A stretch of DNA of 64,000 bases from Ophioderma brevispina (taxonomy: Eukaryota > Echinodermata > Ophiuroidea > Amphilepidida > Ophiodermatidae), in assembly GCA_023653785.1 (NCBI GenBank), contig JAMKCH010058324.1, forward strand, positions 62,001 to 126,000, given 5' to 3'. A program made the position numbers and the translations under genes. The notes beneath the pieces are model-generated. The model was not told the origin of the DNA and ran no database searches. It saw nothing but the letters and a program-made list of their open reading frames with translations. This document shows, in pieces, positions 10,780-22,491 of the stretch; position 1 is the first letter of the stretch, and each line of letters begins with the position of its first letter.

Positions 10780-11010
10780 AAAAATATGAAGTTCACATCA
10801 ATCATGCTTCTTTTAATTAACCTGTGGCATAAATGCAAATCAAACTTCCCGCTGCAAAAGTAATCCTACAACATAATACCATTGAACATACGCGTCCATG
10901 GCACAGAGCTATGGCGCCTTCTGTACCATGGGGCGCACCGATACACTCTAATATCAAACAGCCCTATTATAATATTATAACACCCCAAAACCATTGCACT
11001 CCTGGTCCCA
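10780..11010. repeat. Segment repeated at 19510-19740
   Basis: Shared phrases include CAAATCAAACTTCC versus a one-base variant, ACATAATACC, GAACATACGCG, CAGAGCT and TACACTCTAATAT. The paralogous copy follows the 17.4-18.1 kb copy after 1.4 kb of unrelated sequence, whereas here the gap is only ~170 bp. Indel differences again predominate. Confidence 0.8.
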
Positions 11011-11547
11011 ATATGTACCCATATGGGCCCCACTTTTTTAATCTCCTTGGGTATCACGATTATCCCATAGTGGGTTATTTACTTGGGCCATATATGGGTG
11101 CCTTATGGGGCCTTGTGGTATCAGTTTTTTCAATGGGGCTAATTTAAAATGGTATTGTTTGTGCCATCTATGACCATTGCTTTGGGAATTGCTATCCATG
11201 TTCAATTTAAGGTGATTTTTGCTGCCATCCAATGCTTTATCTTAATAACAATTTTGAAGACGTTCACTGCAACGTAGAGTCACCTGGTGCTTTGGGGTCA
11301 AATGAGGTATAGATCTGGTATCGTCGGCATCTATGTGAAAAGAACGTCCATGGTTTAGCTGATGATCTTGCCAATAGGATAAATGTAGGATGTGAACTGA
11401 AGGTGGCCCCAGGCATTGCTATTGTTTTTTTTTTCAATCAAACAATCCTAATTGACTATTCACTTGTCATCCAGATGTTTATGATATTGGCAATCCGCTT
11501 GACACGTGGACAGTATAATATAAAACCATTTGGTGATCTACATTGCA

Positions 11548-13138
11548 CATTAAATAACTTAAATAACTGCACCATAAAACTATCTTCAATATATCATGGT
11601 GGCCATCTTAAGACATGGCGGCCATCTATATAAAGAATAAGAAATAAAAATAATAAGGGCCTCCCTCACCAACTTTCCAGAAGTCCGGACAATCAACTGT
11701 TTTTATTTTTTACTTAATTGGCCTTAGTAAAGTTTGACGAACCTTTTCATTTTTCCACCTTCTCAATTTCGGCTTATGTCGGTAAACAGTAAAGGTCACG
11801 CTTGGTTCTTCTATCAGAATAAACACATGATTCGACCTCACCTGATTCCTAATTAGTTGTATATTGATCATGAAAAAAAACCTGCAAACATGCGTACTTG
11901 TGCTTTTCCTTGGCTTGTTGAGCCTGTGCAGTGGCTTAAATATCGAGTACAAAAGAACTGTGCCAAGATTAATCCTGAGCTGGGCTGTCAGCATCATTTC
12001 AGCGAGAATATTGCCCACGCATACACTCCATGACCGTACAAGGCCTGCGTCTATCAACCCAAGCAAACAGAACAGAACAACGTGCCAACAGTGAACCACA
12101 ATGTATCTGCAGCAGACAAAGTTGTTCCCTATGCTCCTGATTATCCCACTGGTATGTCTTTGCATCTGCATTTCCAATCCATTTTGGTTGCTGATCAAGC
12201 AGGTTTTTGGCTTGAATTAATTTTAGGTCGGATAATGGACTTTTTAAGTTGTGTACACGGAGTCATGAGATTAGAGGTGAAATTTATCATTTAACTTCCA
12301 AAACGTCACATTAACTCACTAACCTACAATCTCTTGTCATGTATTTGGTTTATTCTACGTATGTTCCCAACTTGCCGCAATTGAAATGAATTGTGGCAAA
12401 TGAATGTTTTTTCTGTCCATTGAGGATGATTTATTCGATTTCTTGGAGAATTAGCTGCGCGGAATAATTAAAGAAGTATTTGGGAAATTTCTTAAAAATC
12501 AAGGAAACGATTTCCACAATTTTTGTGTGTTTTGGCCAAAAATGAAAAACATCCTAGTTGCTTCATGCACAAAAGAACAGGTCCATCATATCGAGCCTAA
12601 TTCTCTTGGAAACAACTTCCGAGTCGTTTTTAGAGGGCAAAATGGCCATGGGATCCCCTCGTCTTGAAAACAATTCAAACGATAGATCTTATTGTCGTCA
12701 TTCTTTGGCATTCTACATACCAATTTGTTTTTTAATTCCTTTTAACATTGAATTACCCATATTGTAAGACACATTCCAATTTCGCGAATATCGTTTGCTA
12801 TAGCATCGTTTAGAAAAATTGAAGAAATGTAACACCTGTAATATATGGTTTTCATCAATTCTCTATATATGTCATATAAAAAAAAGACAACTTTGGGTGA
12901 AATTGGATCTTGGTTATACTTGTTATTAACAAATAATAATAGTCTAGATGTTTAGGATATTGTTAATGGTCATCCAGCCAACCTGACTGGTATGATGAAT
13001 AATGCTATATCATTGGAAAGAAGAGATCTGTGTCTTTAGATGCCTATAGTCACTTTGTGTAACCTAACTCAATCTTCTAGAAATATTGTTTGTTGTCCTT
13101 TATTTTGATAAGCCCTGTATATGAACAGTATCATATTG
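11548..13138. repeat. Tandem duplication, left copy (~1.59 kb)
   Basis: The sequence from the ATTAAATAACT phrase through 'tcatattgtaatt' is repeated immediately at 13139-14728. Both contain the 'catggtggccatctt' start, TTGACGAACCTTTTCATTTT and TAGTCTAGATGTTTAGGATA. The copies differ by single-base indels every 10-30 bases. Short minus-strand frames (for example 11710-12198) are broken in the other copy and have no recognised domain, so I do not call a gene. Confidence 0.85.
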
Positions 13139-14728
13139 TAATTAAATAATTAAATAACTGCCCACCATAAAAACTATCTTCAAATATATTCATGGTGGCC
13201 ATCTTAGACATGGAGGGCCTCTTTGACAAAAAATAACAATAACAAATAATAAGGGCCCCTCACCAACTGTTTTAAGAAGTTCCGGACAATCAACTGGTTT
13301 ATTTTTTTACTTAATGGCCGTAGAAAGTTTGACGAACCTTTTCATTTTTCCACCTTCTCAATGTCGGCTTATGTCGGTAAACAGTGAAGGTCAACAGCTT
13401 GGTGTTCTTTCTCGACAGAATAAAATCACAATTCGAATCCATGATCGAATTGTTGTATTGAGTCAGGAAAAAAAACCTGCAACTGGCGATACTTGTGCCT
13501 TTTCATTGGCTTGTTGAGCTGTTGCGTGGTTAAATGATAGAAGTACAAAAGAACTGTGCCAAGATAATCCTGATGCTGGGCTGTCAGATCATTTCAGTGC
13601 GAATATTGCCCACGCAGTACACTCCATGACCGTACACGTCCTGCGTCTATTCAACCCAAGGGCAACAGAACAGAACAACGTGCCAAAGTGAACCACAAGT
13701 ATCTGCAGCAGACAAAGTTGTTCCTAGCTCCTGATGGATCCCAATGGTAGTCTTGTCCAATAGCAATTTTGGTTGCTGATAAAGCAGGTTTTTTGGCTTG
13801 AATTAATTTTAGGTCGGATAATGGACTTTTTAAAGTTGTGTACACGGAGGCATGAGATTTAGAGTGAAATTAGTATTAACGTCCACAAACGTCAACATTA
13901 ACTAACTAACCTACAAGCTCTGGGTCATGTTTTGGTTATTATACGTATTACCAAACTTGCCGCAATTGAAATGTTGGGGCCAATGATGTTTCTGCCCATG
14001 GAGGATGATTTTATTTCGGATTTCTGGGGAATTAGCTAATAATAATGAAAAAAACTAAAAAATTAAAAATTTCTATAAAAAAATCAAGACAACGATTTCC
14101 ACATTTGGTTTGTGTTTGCCAAAAAACTGAAAACATCCTATTGATCATGCACAAAAGTAACAGCTCATCATTATCGAGCCTAAATTATCTTGGAAAAAAC
14201 CTATGCCAGATTTCGTTTTAGAGGCCAAAATGGCCAATGGATCCACTCGTCTTGAAAACAATTCAAACGATAGATCTTATTGTCTTCATTCTTTCATGGC
14301 ATTATGACATACACAATTTGTTTTTAATTCCATTTTAACATCGGAATGACCCTATTGTAAGACACATTCCAATTCGCGAATATCGTTTGCTATAGAGGGT
14401 CGAAAAATTGAAGAATGTAACACTGTCATATATGGTTTTATCAATTACATATATTCATATAAAAAAGAACAACTTTGGGTGAAATTGATCTTAGTTATAC
14501 ATTTATTAGTGAACAATATATAATAATAGTCTAGATGTTTAGGATATTGTTAATGGTCATCCAGCCAAAATGGACTGTATGTGAATAAATGATATATTAT
14601 GGAAAGAAGAGATCTGTGACTTTAAGATGCTATAGTCACGTGGTGTAACCTACGCAATCTCAGAAATAATGTTGTTTGCCTTTATTTTGATAAGCCTGAT
14701 TATGGAATCTAGTATACATATTGTAATT
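13139..14728. repeat. Tandem duplication, right copy (~1.59 kb)
   Basis: Direct repeat of 11548-13138. Indels are not in codon multiples and fall preferentially in homopolymers, for example runs of A and T, and some positions look better in one copy and some in the other. Confidence 0.85.
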
Positions 14729-16175
14729 GGAAAGCATAAGCGAACTTTAGTCTTGCGGAGGTATTATACCCATTCCAATGACCCTTATCGATAACCGTTT
14801 TAGGCCATGAATACGTTCGTGATTTAAGATATTTTCGTGCTCCAGCGATGGATCATTTACTTCCGTCACTAAAAATTTAAAAACATTATGTAAACCAGGA
14901 ATAAAGCTGTATACCCCAAATGAAAAAAGTGCACATTATTAGAAAAATGAATAAAATGCACACTCCAATGTGACTCCCAAATGTCAGTGAACCATATCGT
15001 ACACGTAAACTCAAAGCGAACATAGAGACTAATGATATTCAACAATCAACCTAAAAATACTTAAGATCTCTTCTCAACAGGTAGGAGGTCCATGTTACTG
15101 CCTTCCATGTGAAAAGGTTTTAAGCTATATCAGGTTATGACTTCCGCGTATTGAGCTCTAGTATCTGTGCATAACTTACAAGGGCAACATACTAACCTCG
15201 CTCATGATTTTTAAAAAATGTAGGTCGATGAATCCTATTGCCTTTATTGGCTAAAATTGAATAGAAATAGGGTTTTAAAGACATTAACTTGCGGATCTAG
15301 GGGTATTGCACAAATTAGGTCAGTCTTGCCATGGGCTTTTTTCATGAATTGGTCCCTTTACATTCCCTTTTCGAAAAAAAAGTATTAATCATATGGTCAA
15401 AGGTAACGAAACACATGTAGGAATCTCAAAAGCATTTCTTTTATCGTGAACGAGGAAAGAACTGCCAATGCGGCAAGGACCATAACATTCGAAGGCTATT
15501 CAACTGCGTGCACATTAACAAAAGACCAGATGAAAAGAATGTGACGTGTGTCCCGGGCCAATTATTGAATTTATCATTAGCTCCATTGTTCGTTGAGCAT
15601 GTTGAGGTTATATGTGTATATCCATTGTCCTGATATTCTAGCAATAAATTGAGTTGACATTGGTTTCATTTTTTAATAATGTGCACTCTTTTATGTGGGG
15701 ACACAGATTTTCGTGGTTAAGATAATAATTGTTTAACTTTAGTGAAGGAAATAAGTAATCCCCAGCGCTGGAGCACGAAAATTAAATAAAAGGCCAAAAA
15801 TTGTATTATGGACCATGGCCTAGTGTTTTGTTCTAGTACTGGGTAGGCCCCATATGACCTTGTAAAGAATCTGCACAAATGTCTTGGATGGTTTGGGCAA
15901 CATTGACTATGCCGATGATGCAATTTGTCATCCTTGAGCATTTTAAGAATGAGATGGTAAACTAACCGGGAAAAAATTTAAATGTACATCCGGTGTTAAA
16001 GGGTGTATATCTTATATATAGATGAGTTGACATTAATGTTTACAAACACAAGTTATCCATGGTCTAGACGTTAGAGTGCAAGGAATATGCCATTACAGTT
16101 ATAGGATTCAATAGGCCTTATCGCCGCCTGATTGAGCGCGAAATTTTAAAAAGCAACAGCCCTGCAGATCCTCAC
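14729..16175. other. Spacer, no gene recognised
   Basis: AT-rich sequence with only short open frames on both strands. No domain, RNA gene or clear terminal repeats found. Confidence 0.55.
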
Positions 16176-16183
16176 GCATACTG

Positions 16184-16333
16184 GGTAGACGTTTATATAG
16201 AAGTCCTCATTTGATGCAAATGAGGTATTGCCATTCAATTCCGTCAGCGCCACTGCACAACGTAATACAGCGCATTACGGAATGAATTGTAATACCTCAT
16301 TTGCATCAATGGGATTCTATATGAAACGTCTAC
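16184..16333. mobile_element. 150-bp hairpin MITE, 8-bp target duplication GCATACTG
   Basis: GCATACTG lies at 16176-16183 and 16334-16341. The element is almost one long inverted repeat: GTAGACGTTTATATAG on the left pairs with CTATATGAAACGTCTAC on the right, and ACCTCATTTGCATCA pairs with TGATGCAAATGAGGT. The arms are about 65 bp. The 8-bp duplication suggests hAT mobilisation. Confidence 0.92.
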
Positions 16334-16536
16334 GCATACTGCAGGGTAGTGCTTGTTCGTTGACCGGCGGTTAACGTCACATGTAAACTCATCTATAGAC
16401 ATGACTCATCTGGTTCTGATGATTAAAAAAGTATGTTTGCTTATCTACACGACAGGTTTACACGACAGCCCGAAACTGTTCAAGGTCATAGGGGTAACAT
16501 TTATGACCAGAATGGTTTCAAAATTATTCGTATGGG

Positions 16537-16777
16537 CAGTGGCGTAACCAGACCTTTGCAAAGGGGGGGGGGGCAGAAGGGGTTGCCAAGGCATTTTTGA
16601 GGGGCTTATTTGGGTAATTTCTTCTCCATAGACACTGTTACAAAAGGTCAGTTCATTTGGGGGGGCTCGAGCGGCCCACCCAACCCCTAACCCGCAGGGG
16701 TGGCAAAGGGTTTCTTTCGTGTGGGGGGCGTGCGCCCCCACTGCCCCCCCCCGTCCCCAGCTGGTGACGAAGCCATG
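16537..16777. mobile_element. hAT-like MITE, 8-bp target duplication CGTATGGG
   Basis: CGTATGGG is at 16529-16536 and 16778-16785. Ends are CAGTGGCGTAACCAG and the inverted CATGGCTTCGTCACCAG. The end resembles that of the MITE at 6721-6942, so they are probably related families. The interior holds long G and C runs. Confidence 0.9.
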
Positions 16778-17367
16778 CGTATGGGGGATGGGTTTGTTAC
16801 AACAGGAAATATACATTTAGATTAGGATGCTATTAGGATAATAAGCTCCAAAAGGGTAGGCTTGTTCCAAGGTGCTCTTGTAGCATTATAGAGAAATTTA
16901 CATTTTAAGTGCTGATAGGATTGGCGCTTGGCCGGCTGCCGAAGGTTGAAGCAGCTGAAATGATTGTGGGACGATTCATGATGGCCGCGTAAAAATACAA
17001 CGCGCCGCAACAAGGATCTGTGATCATGATTGAAAGGGCGCGGGAGGAAAGAACCAGGGGAGGAGGAGGAGGAGGAAGCGGGATGGAGGAGGGAGGATGG
17101 GGGGCACACGTATGATATACAAATAAGTACTCCTATAAGGAGTGGAGATAGGCCCCGAGGAACGAGGTTCAAATAGCAGTAAAAGGACAGTGGAAAATCA
17201 CTTATCCGCCTCCCAAAGAAGCGGGGCAGATGAGCCATGGCAAAGACCCTCGATTACCACTTTTTATTCCGATAGGGTAATTCCCTTGTTGTCGGAGAAC
17301 AATTGACTGTCTGTAAACGCGGCGGCTATCTTGTGGGCGCACACGTTGTAGCGTAATCTAGCCTTGA

Positions 17368-18068
17368 CGCATAACCCCAGCAGCCGCGCGCAAGTGGATA
17401 CTGTAAGCCTACTAAAACTAAAAACGGGGATCCGTCTGCCATACAGTCCACGGTAAGGGTATTGTAGGCAGGCTGACTAGTTTTCAGGTGGTAGACTTAT
17501 GGACCCATTTTTTCACATTCATGCGGGGACAATGAATATTAATTATTAAAGAACAATATCAGATTGTGGAATCTTAAAAGGAATTTATTATGGGAATAAA
17601 ACAGCTATTTTTGGAAAAAAATAAAGATTTGCTGACGCTCCCAACGGCATTGATTGGTCTTATTTATTTTGCTTCGGGGACCCATTCAGGTTAACATGGA
17701 AAGTACGTATCGCTACATTGGAAAAAAACACCGATTATCGTCATCGGTTAAGGGAAAAGTAATATTTTGTACTGTTAGACATAATAAAACCGGTGTTCTT
17801 TTGGAAAAAATCATAGCAATTTGGGAAGAGGGTCATGTAAAGACCTGGATATTTACATAGTCGGATTTAATTTGTATATCGGTCGCCCCGAAGAGCAAAC
17901 TGTACCTGATACATGGAAACGTGACCTGATACCTGACACGTAACCTGACACCTGATACCAAACTACAGCACACGACTCGTTGCACCGTTTAGAACTTACC
18001 AATACGGCAAAGCGCGCTGTATGACTCCGTTGTCACAGCGTAATCGATTAAGATATGAGACTATACAA
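17368..18068. repeat. Second copy of the 9950-10610 segment
   Basis: See the paired entry. This copy has extra bases in many homopolymers and a duplicated 'acctgac' phrase around 17930-17950. No gene recognised. Confidence 0.85.
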
Positions 18069-19509
18069 GGTGGTCTGTAGTAAAGATATTTTCATTCCTG
18101 TGAAGGCGTAGTAAAGACTAGTTTCAATGCAATTGAAGGCGTAGTAAAGACATAGTGTGGTACTTTTCAAGGGAGTAACTTTTGGATCTCCACTTAACCA
18201 GCGTCGGGGTAAACGCTAATCTCAAATCAATGCCAATAATGCTCCTTAGTGCTAGCCATGAAACAGTAATAGTAGCAGTGTTATGCGACACACGCCATGA
18301 ATTTGAAACATTTTAAATCAATGGATAAGCTTATACTGCCTCGGTGACACCATCACACAGTGGACTGCGTTCATTCAACGCAAAGACTGGATGGCACCCG
18401 CATGCTTCTAAAGCGAATCATTTCCTGATACCAATATAGCAATGAACTGATTTTGTAATCGGCGGGGTTTTCCTAAGCAGTTCTGGGTGGTAATCTCATG
18501 GTAGGTGATTTTTTACCATTTGAATCAAATGTGTGATTTGGAGGCCAAAACGTACCGTGCATGAAATAACTAGGGTTCAGAATTTGACACCCTCAACTTT
18601 TGTTTACATCCAAATTTCAGTGATGAATTTCAGCCTGTGCTTATTTTAATTTGGTTTTGTATTGAATGTACACGGTTTAAAGATGCTATATATGTTGAGG
18701 GAATTTTTAGCTTCTTTATTTGTATTGAGTCAGTCATGTCATGTCAAAACTCAGAAAATTGATAAGGCAAGGTAGACGAGTTACACGGGAGGGGGGGGGG
18801 GGGGTCACTCGTATACTTTACCCGTGAAGGTCGCTAATTTTAGCGCGTTCATACGACCCAAACCTCAAAATATCAGTAAGTTTCTTGGTTGCTGTGGATA
18901 GGTAAGTATAAACTTACCTCTTTTCTGTTCAAATAGTAGTAGTTCCGCATTTTTCGATTCTTGAAGATCAATGATTTTTGAGGTGCAAAATTTTTGCACC
19001 AGTGGAGTCCTCGCGGAGGGCCATGGACAACATGCTTTTTTGCCATGAAAACACCTTTGCATTCTTGCTCTTGGACTGAGTGCTTTTTTATATAATATTT
19101 AAAAAAAGAAAAAACCTAAAAAATTAAAAAAAAATGGATTGTAATAAACCGAATTTAGAAAAGAATTTTTTCGACCTGTCTACGTGTAGGAGATAGGCAG
19201 TGATCTCATGTTCCATATTAGAAAAATATGGGACTGAAAAACTGAGTCTAGGCAAAGGCTATAGGCCCTATGCACGACTGTCGTGCACAACTTCTAAATT
19301 GGCGATAATTACATGACAAGACCAAGGCTTATCATTAAGTTCATACACCATAGTCGTCACACCACTCAAATTGGAAATTATGCTACAGCCATGCATTAAT
19401 AGGCCTCTGCGGGGTTGTATGTAATAATCAGTACTTTGTAAGTTGTGCTTAAATATTACTCAACAGTTAGGCCCGCCCACGTCCGTTTGCCACCGTTTTC
19501 ATCGTCAAT
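18069..19509. other. Spacer between duplicated segments, no gene recognised
   Basis: Contains a short direct repeat GAAGGCGTAGTAAAGAC (about 18102 and 18135) and a G run near 18790. No coding domain or RNA gene seen. Confidence 0.55.
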
Positions 19510-19740
19510 GTATTAAAAGTTCAAATCAATCATGTTCTGTTGAAATTACCTGCTCGCATAAATCAAAAACTCCAGAAACTTCCCCTGCAAAGTAAATCTC
19601 TACCAACATAATACCTTGAACATACGCGCCATGGCCACAGAGCTCTTGCGTCTGTAGGCCATGGCGCACAGATACACTCTAATATTCAAATACAGCCCTA
19701 TTATAATTAGTATACACCCCAAAACCATGCGCCACTCTAT
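19510..19740. repeat. Second copy of the 10780-11010 segment
   Basis: See the paired entry. Ends where LINE sequence begins at about 19741. Confidence 0.8.
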
Positions 19741-21295
19741 GTCGGGATACAGCTATATAATGCCAAGATACAGAAAAGAAATATAGTAGCGGCAAAGTGT
19801 GTCTTCTTCTTGCGTATGAGGACAGCAGTAAATGTGTTCAATTTGGCGGAGCCAGCCAATGTTGATTGGTGTTGGGGTTGAGGAGTGTGAATGTGATCTG
19901 CAGTCTGTGATGGAGAGCCGCATTGAGCCGCCATAAGAGCCACATTGGCAGGGGAGATGTCGCACAGCCCCCATCGGCGCATATTGCTGTTGAAAACGAC
20001 CGATCCTGGCGAAATTCTGTTCAAGGTGATCCATTGCTTGAGTGGAAGATTGCTACCGGAGGGAGTTCTGTAATAGATGTGTAGTGAATGGGCCCTGAGT
20101 TTTGGGGTAATCTAGCCAAGGTAGTGTCCGGGTCTGTAAGATGGGGAGCTGGAGAGTGTTAGCGACGTGTCGACAGAAAGGTCGACGGGAGCGGACAGTC
20201 TCTTGTCTGCCGAGCTGGTGTGCTTCTTTGTCAGTAGTATTATGCGGCAGGTGCTTGTTGTCCAACAGAGCCTTGTCACAGTTTAGGTGTGTGATGTTCT
20301 CTACGAAACACTGCAGGTGCAATGCCTGAAAAGCACTGGTAGAAAACTCCGTTGGAGTGAGACGAAGGCAAGCCAGTAATGGTCTCATGGTCTCTTTGAG
20401 TACTGGGTCCAGCTTGTGTAAGAGCTATCCCAGATAACATGAGATCTTGGGCCACTATAGCCCACTATTACTCAGTATCGGGACCAGTATGGATACGTTA
20501 TCGGTCAATAATTAATTTGCTCATCGGTCAAAAATTGGACCATAGGGGGCCGGGCCAACAGTTGGGAACACTATTGGCCAAATTTCTTGGTAATAGATAT
20601 TGAACAATATTGGGAATATTCAATTTTTTTTTGGCAAAATAAATATATTTTCAAACCTGCTTTTAAATAAAGTAATTAAAGAATTTGAGCTAAGGTCAAA
20701 AATAGTTTATTTTTTTATGAAATGGGATTATATGATAATATTTTAAAATATTGTGTTCTGATCAAAACAATAGTCTGAGAGATTTTAGCGTATTTCTGTA
20801 TGTTTTTATTGTTTCTCACCCTGCTATTTTTAGGCAAAACAAGTAGCTTAAGCCATATTGGCCACGTCTTATCCCACATAATTGGCTGATATTGGCTTGT
20901 TGGTCGATTGCCAATTTGAGGCCAATCATTAGACCATTAAAGGATGCCGGACAGTGAGCGATATCCACATTGCCAATGGAAAACCAATAGTGGCAAATAT
21001 ACGTTAGCATGTGATGCCGATGCAAGATTAGACCGAGGGGCCAATGTTGGGCCAGCGTTGTAATGCTATCTGGGATGGGACGTCATGATTCAGCAGCGCT
21101 GTATAGACTAGAGGCAGGTCGGTGGGTCGTAGAGTGGATGGGCTAGCACACATGAAGATCCAGCAAGCGGCACAGGAGGTTGTATTCCTAGAAGATCAGA
21201 TATGCCCCACATAAAGAAAGAAAAATCTAGCAGAGGCTAAAGTGCTGATCCCCCATAGATACTGTGGAGGCTGTCGGCATTTAACACTAGCCACC
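19741..21295 (-). mobile_element. Second LINE, 3' part, split by element X2
   Basis: On the minus strand, 21295-21075 encodes ADSLHSIYGG, RNNLLCRLAGSSWGAS and TLRTTDLPLVYSAAEY, a conserved post-RT region. The frame is cut by element X2 and resumes at 20420 with KLDPVLKETMRPLLACLRLTPTEF-like sequence (split here: ETMRPLLACLRL, TPTEF) and then ENITHLNCDKALLDNK, RRWGLCD, C-x-C-G and QTADHI near 19900. This is the C-terminal end of a LINE polyprotein with its zinc-knuckle-like motif. It contains stops and frameshifts. Confidence 0.8.
20429..21074. mobile_element. X-family DNA element X2
   Basis: Ends CCCAGATAACA and inverted CCCAGATAGCATT. Interior is dominated by TTGGCC / CCAATATTGG palindromes near both ends. 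It interrupts the LINE reading frame. Partial copy X3 lies at 22492-23138. Confidence 0.8.
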
Positions 21296-22491
21296 CCTTT
21301 AATTTATTGCTAAAATGTGAAACAAATCACATAACATGTTATTTTACATTACTATCTATAAGCATGAAGAATTCGAGCCCATTTTGAGAGAAATCTGGCA
21401 TTACATTTTTTTAACAAGGGTACCTGAACCATTTTGGGCCTTACTGTGTTAAAGTAATTGTCTCGATACAACTACCGGGTGTCTCAAAAATAAGCAGGGG
21501 AGGGGCGGCCAGAAATCCCAATTCAGGACATCGCATGTGTTTAACACGGTAAAAGCGAAATCGTGACGAAAAATTTTGAATTTTTATATGTTGTCAAGGA
21601 TATTTTTTTCCAAAACCGTGGGAGTTGAAGAATCAACCCACTGGAAGGTTATTTCTGAATGTGTTTGTATGACTAACGAACGAGGATGATGTCGTATGTA
21701 GGTCATGGGAGCACTCATGACCGACCCACATCAAAGCACCCAATTGGTTTGTGGTTTTTACTCCGTATTGCTGTAATTTCTTTTGAAATTTTGTGGTGAA
21801 ATTGCTATAAGATTAGTTGGGCCGCCACCGTACTGAAAAAAGGAAACCTCAAAGCGCCCTCTATTTCCCCCGAAGAGAAAAAAAGTAAACCATAACCAAT
21901 TAATACACCTCTATAAAGTGCATTTGTTAGGTTTCCGACACTGATTTTTTTGTTCAAAAGGGGACACCATATTGACGAGTTATGGCCGATGAAACAATTT
22001 GTACTACTTTTTCATTATACCACGGATTGTTACTGTTTTAACTGTTCTTAGACAATACACATTCTCCTAGCACATTCTTTCGTTTAGGGTTTCTTTCGGC
22101 CAAGGGCCAGCCTCTTGGCTGCCTCTAAGACCATTTGAAGACAGGATGCAGGCTTGCGCTCTCTTTCCATTTACAATGATCGACTTGCAAATCAGTCGGA
22201 TGCTTGCAAGGCAGCGGTTATTATTCTTTTGCGAAGTTATGGCAAGTATATGCTGGTGGCTCATGTGCATACACTTCACTCTTTAAATTTGTTCCCCATT
22301 GGGCGAAGGTCTAGCGGAGTCAAATTGGGGATCTTCTGAACAGAATAACCACTGCATTTGCAAGCATCCGACAGGCAAGAATGGTTCGCAGTCGATTATT
22401 GAAATGGAAAAGAGAGCCCAAGCCTGCATCCGTCGTTAGAGCAGCCAAAAGTGGGAGGGCCAGAAGAAGTACAGAAAGAAAAATGAGGCAA
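20443..22491. repeat. 2049-bp tandem duplication, left copy
   Basis: A unit starting at GATCTTGG contains X2 without its first 14 bases, LINE sequence and a mariner relic. The same content begins again at 22492, and the phrase GATCTTGG appears a third time at 24541, exactly 2049 bases further. Copies differ by frequent single-base indels. Confidence 0.9.
21476..22491. mobile_element. Tc1/mariner-type relic, copy in left duplication
   Basis: Begins with CCGGGTGTCTCAAAA at about 21477 after a TA. The minus strand near 22080-22300 carries broken C-terminal transposase sequence (KRAQAC, LRGSQEAG). The region 22380-22490 has the same C-terminus in the plus orientation, so two transposase 3' ends face away from each other. 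Truncated at the duplication junction. Confidence 0.7.

Noticed and set aside
10833..11147. 104-codon plus-strand frame rich in Pro, Gly and Trp
   Set aside because: No domain; sequence is a repeated phrase of the CCATGG/GGGGC type and is interrupted in the second copy at 19.6 kb.
11710..12198. 162-codon minus-strand open frame
   Set aside because: Broken in the tandem copy at 13.3-13.9 kb, no domain, and lies in the noisy duplicated interval.
16822..17238. 138-codon minus-strand frame with a Ser run
   Set aside because: Low-complexity GGA repeat and an NLVPRG-type piece common to dispersed repeats; no splice or domain support.
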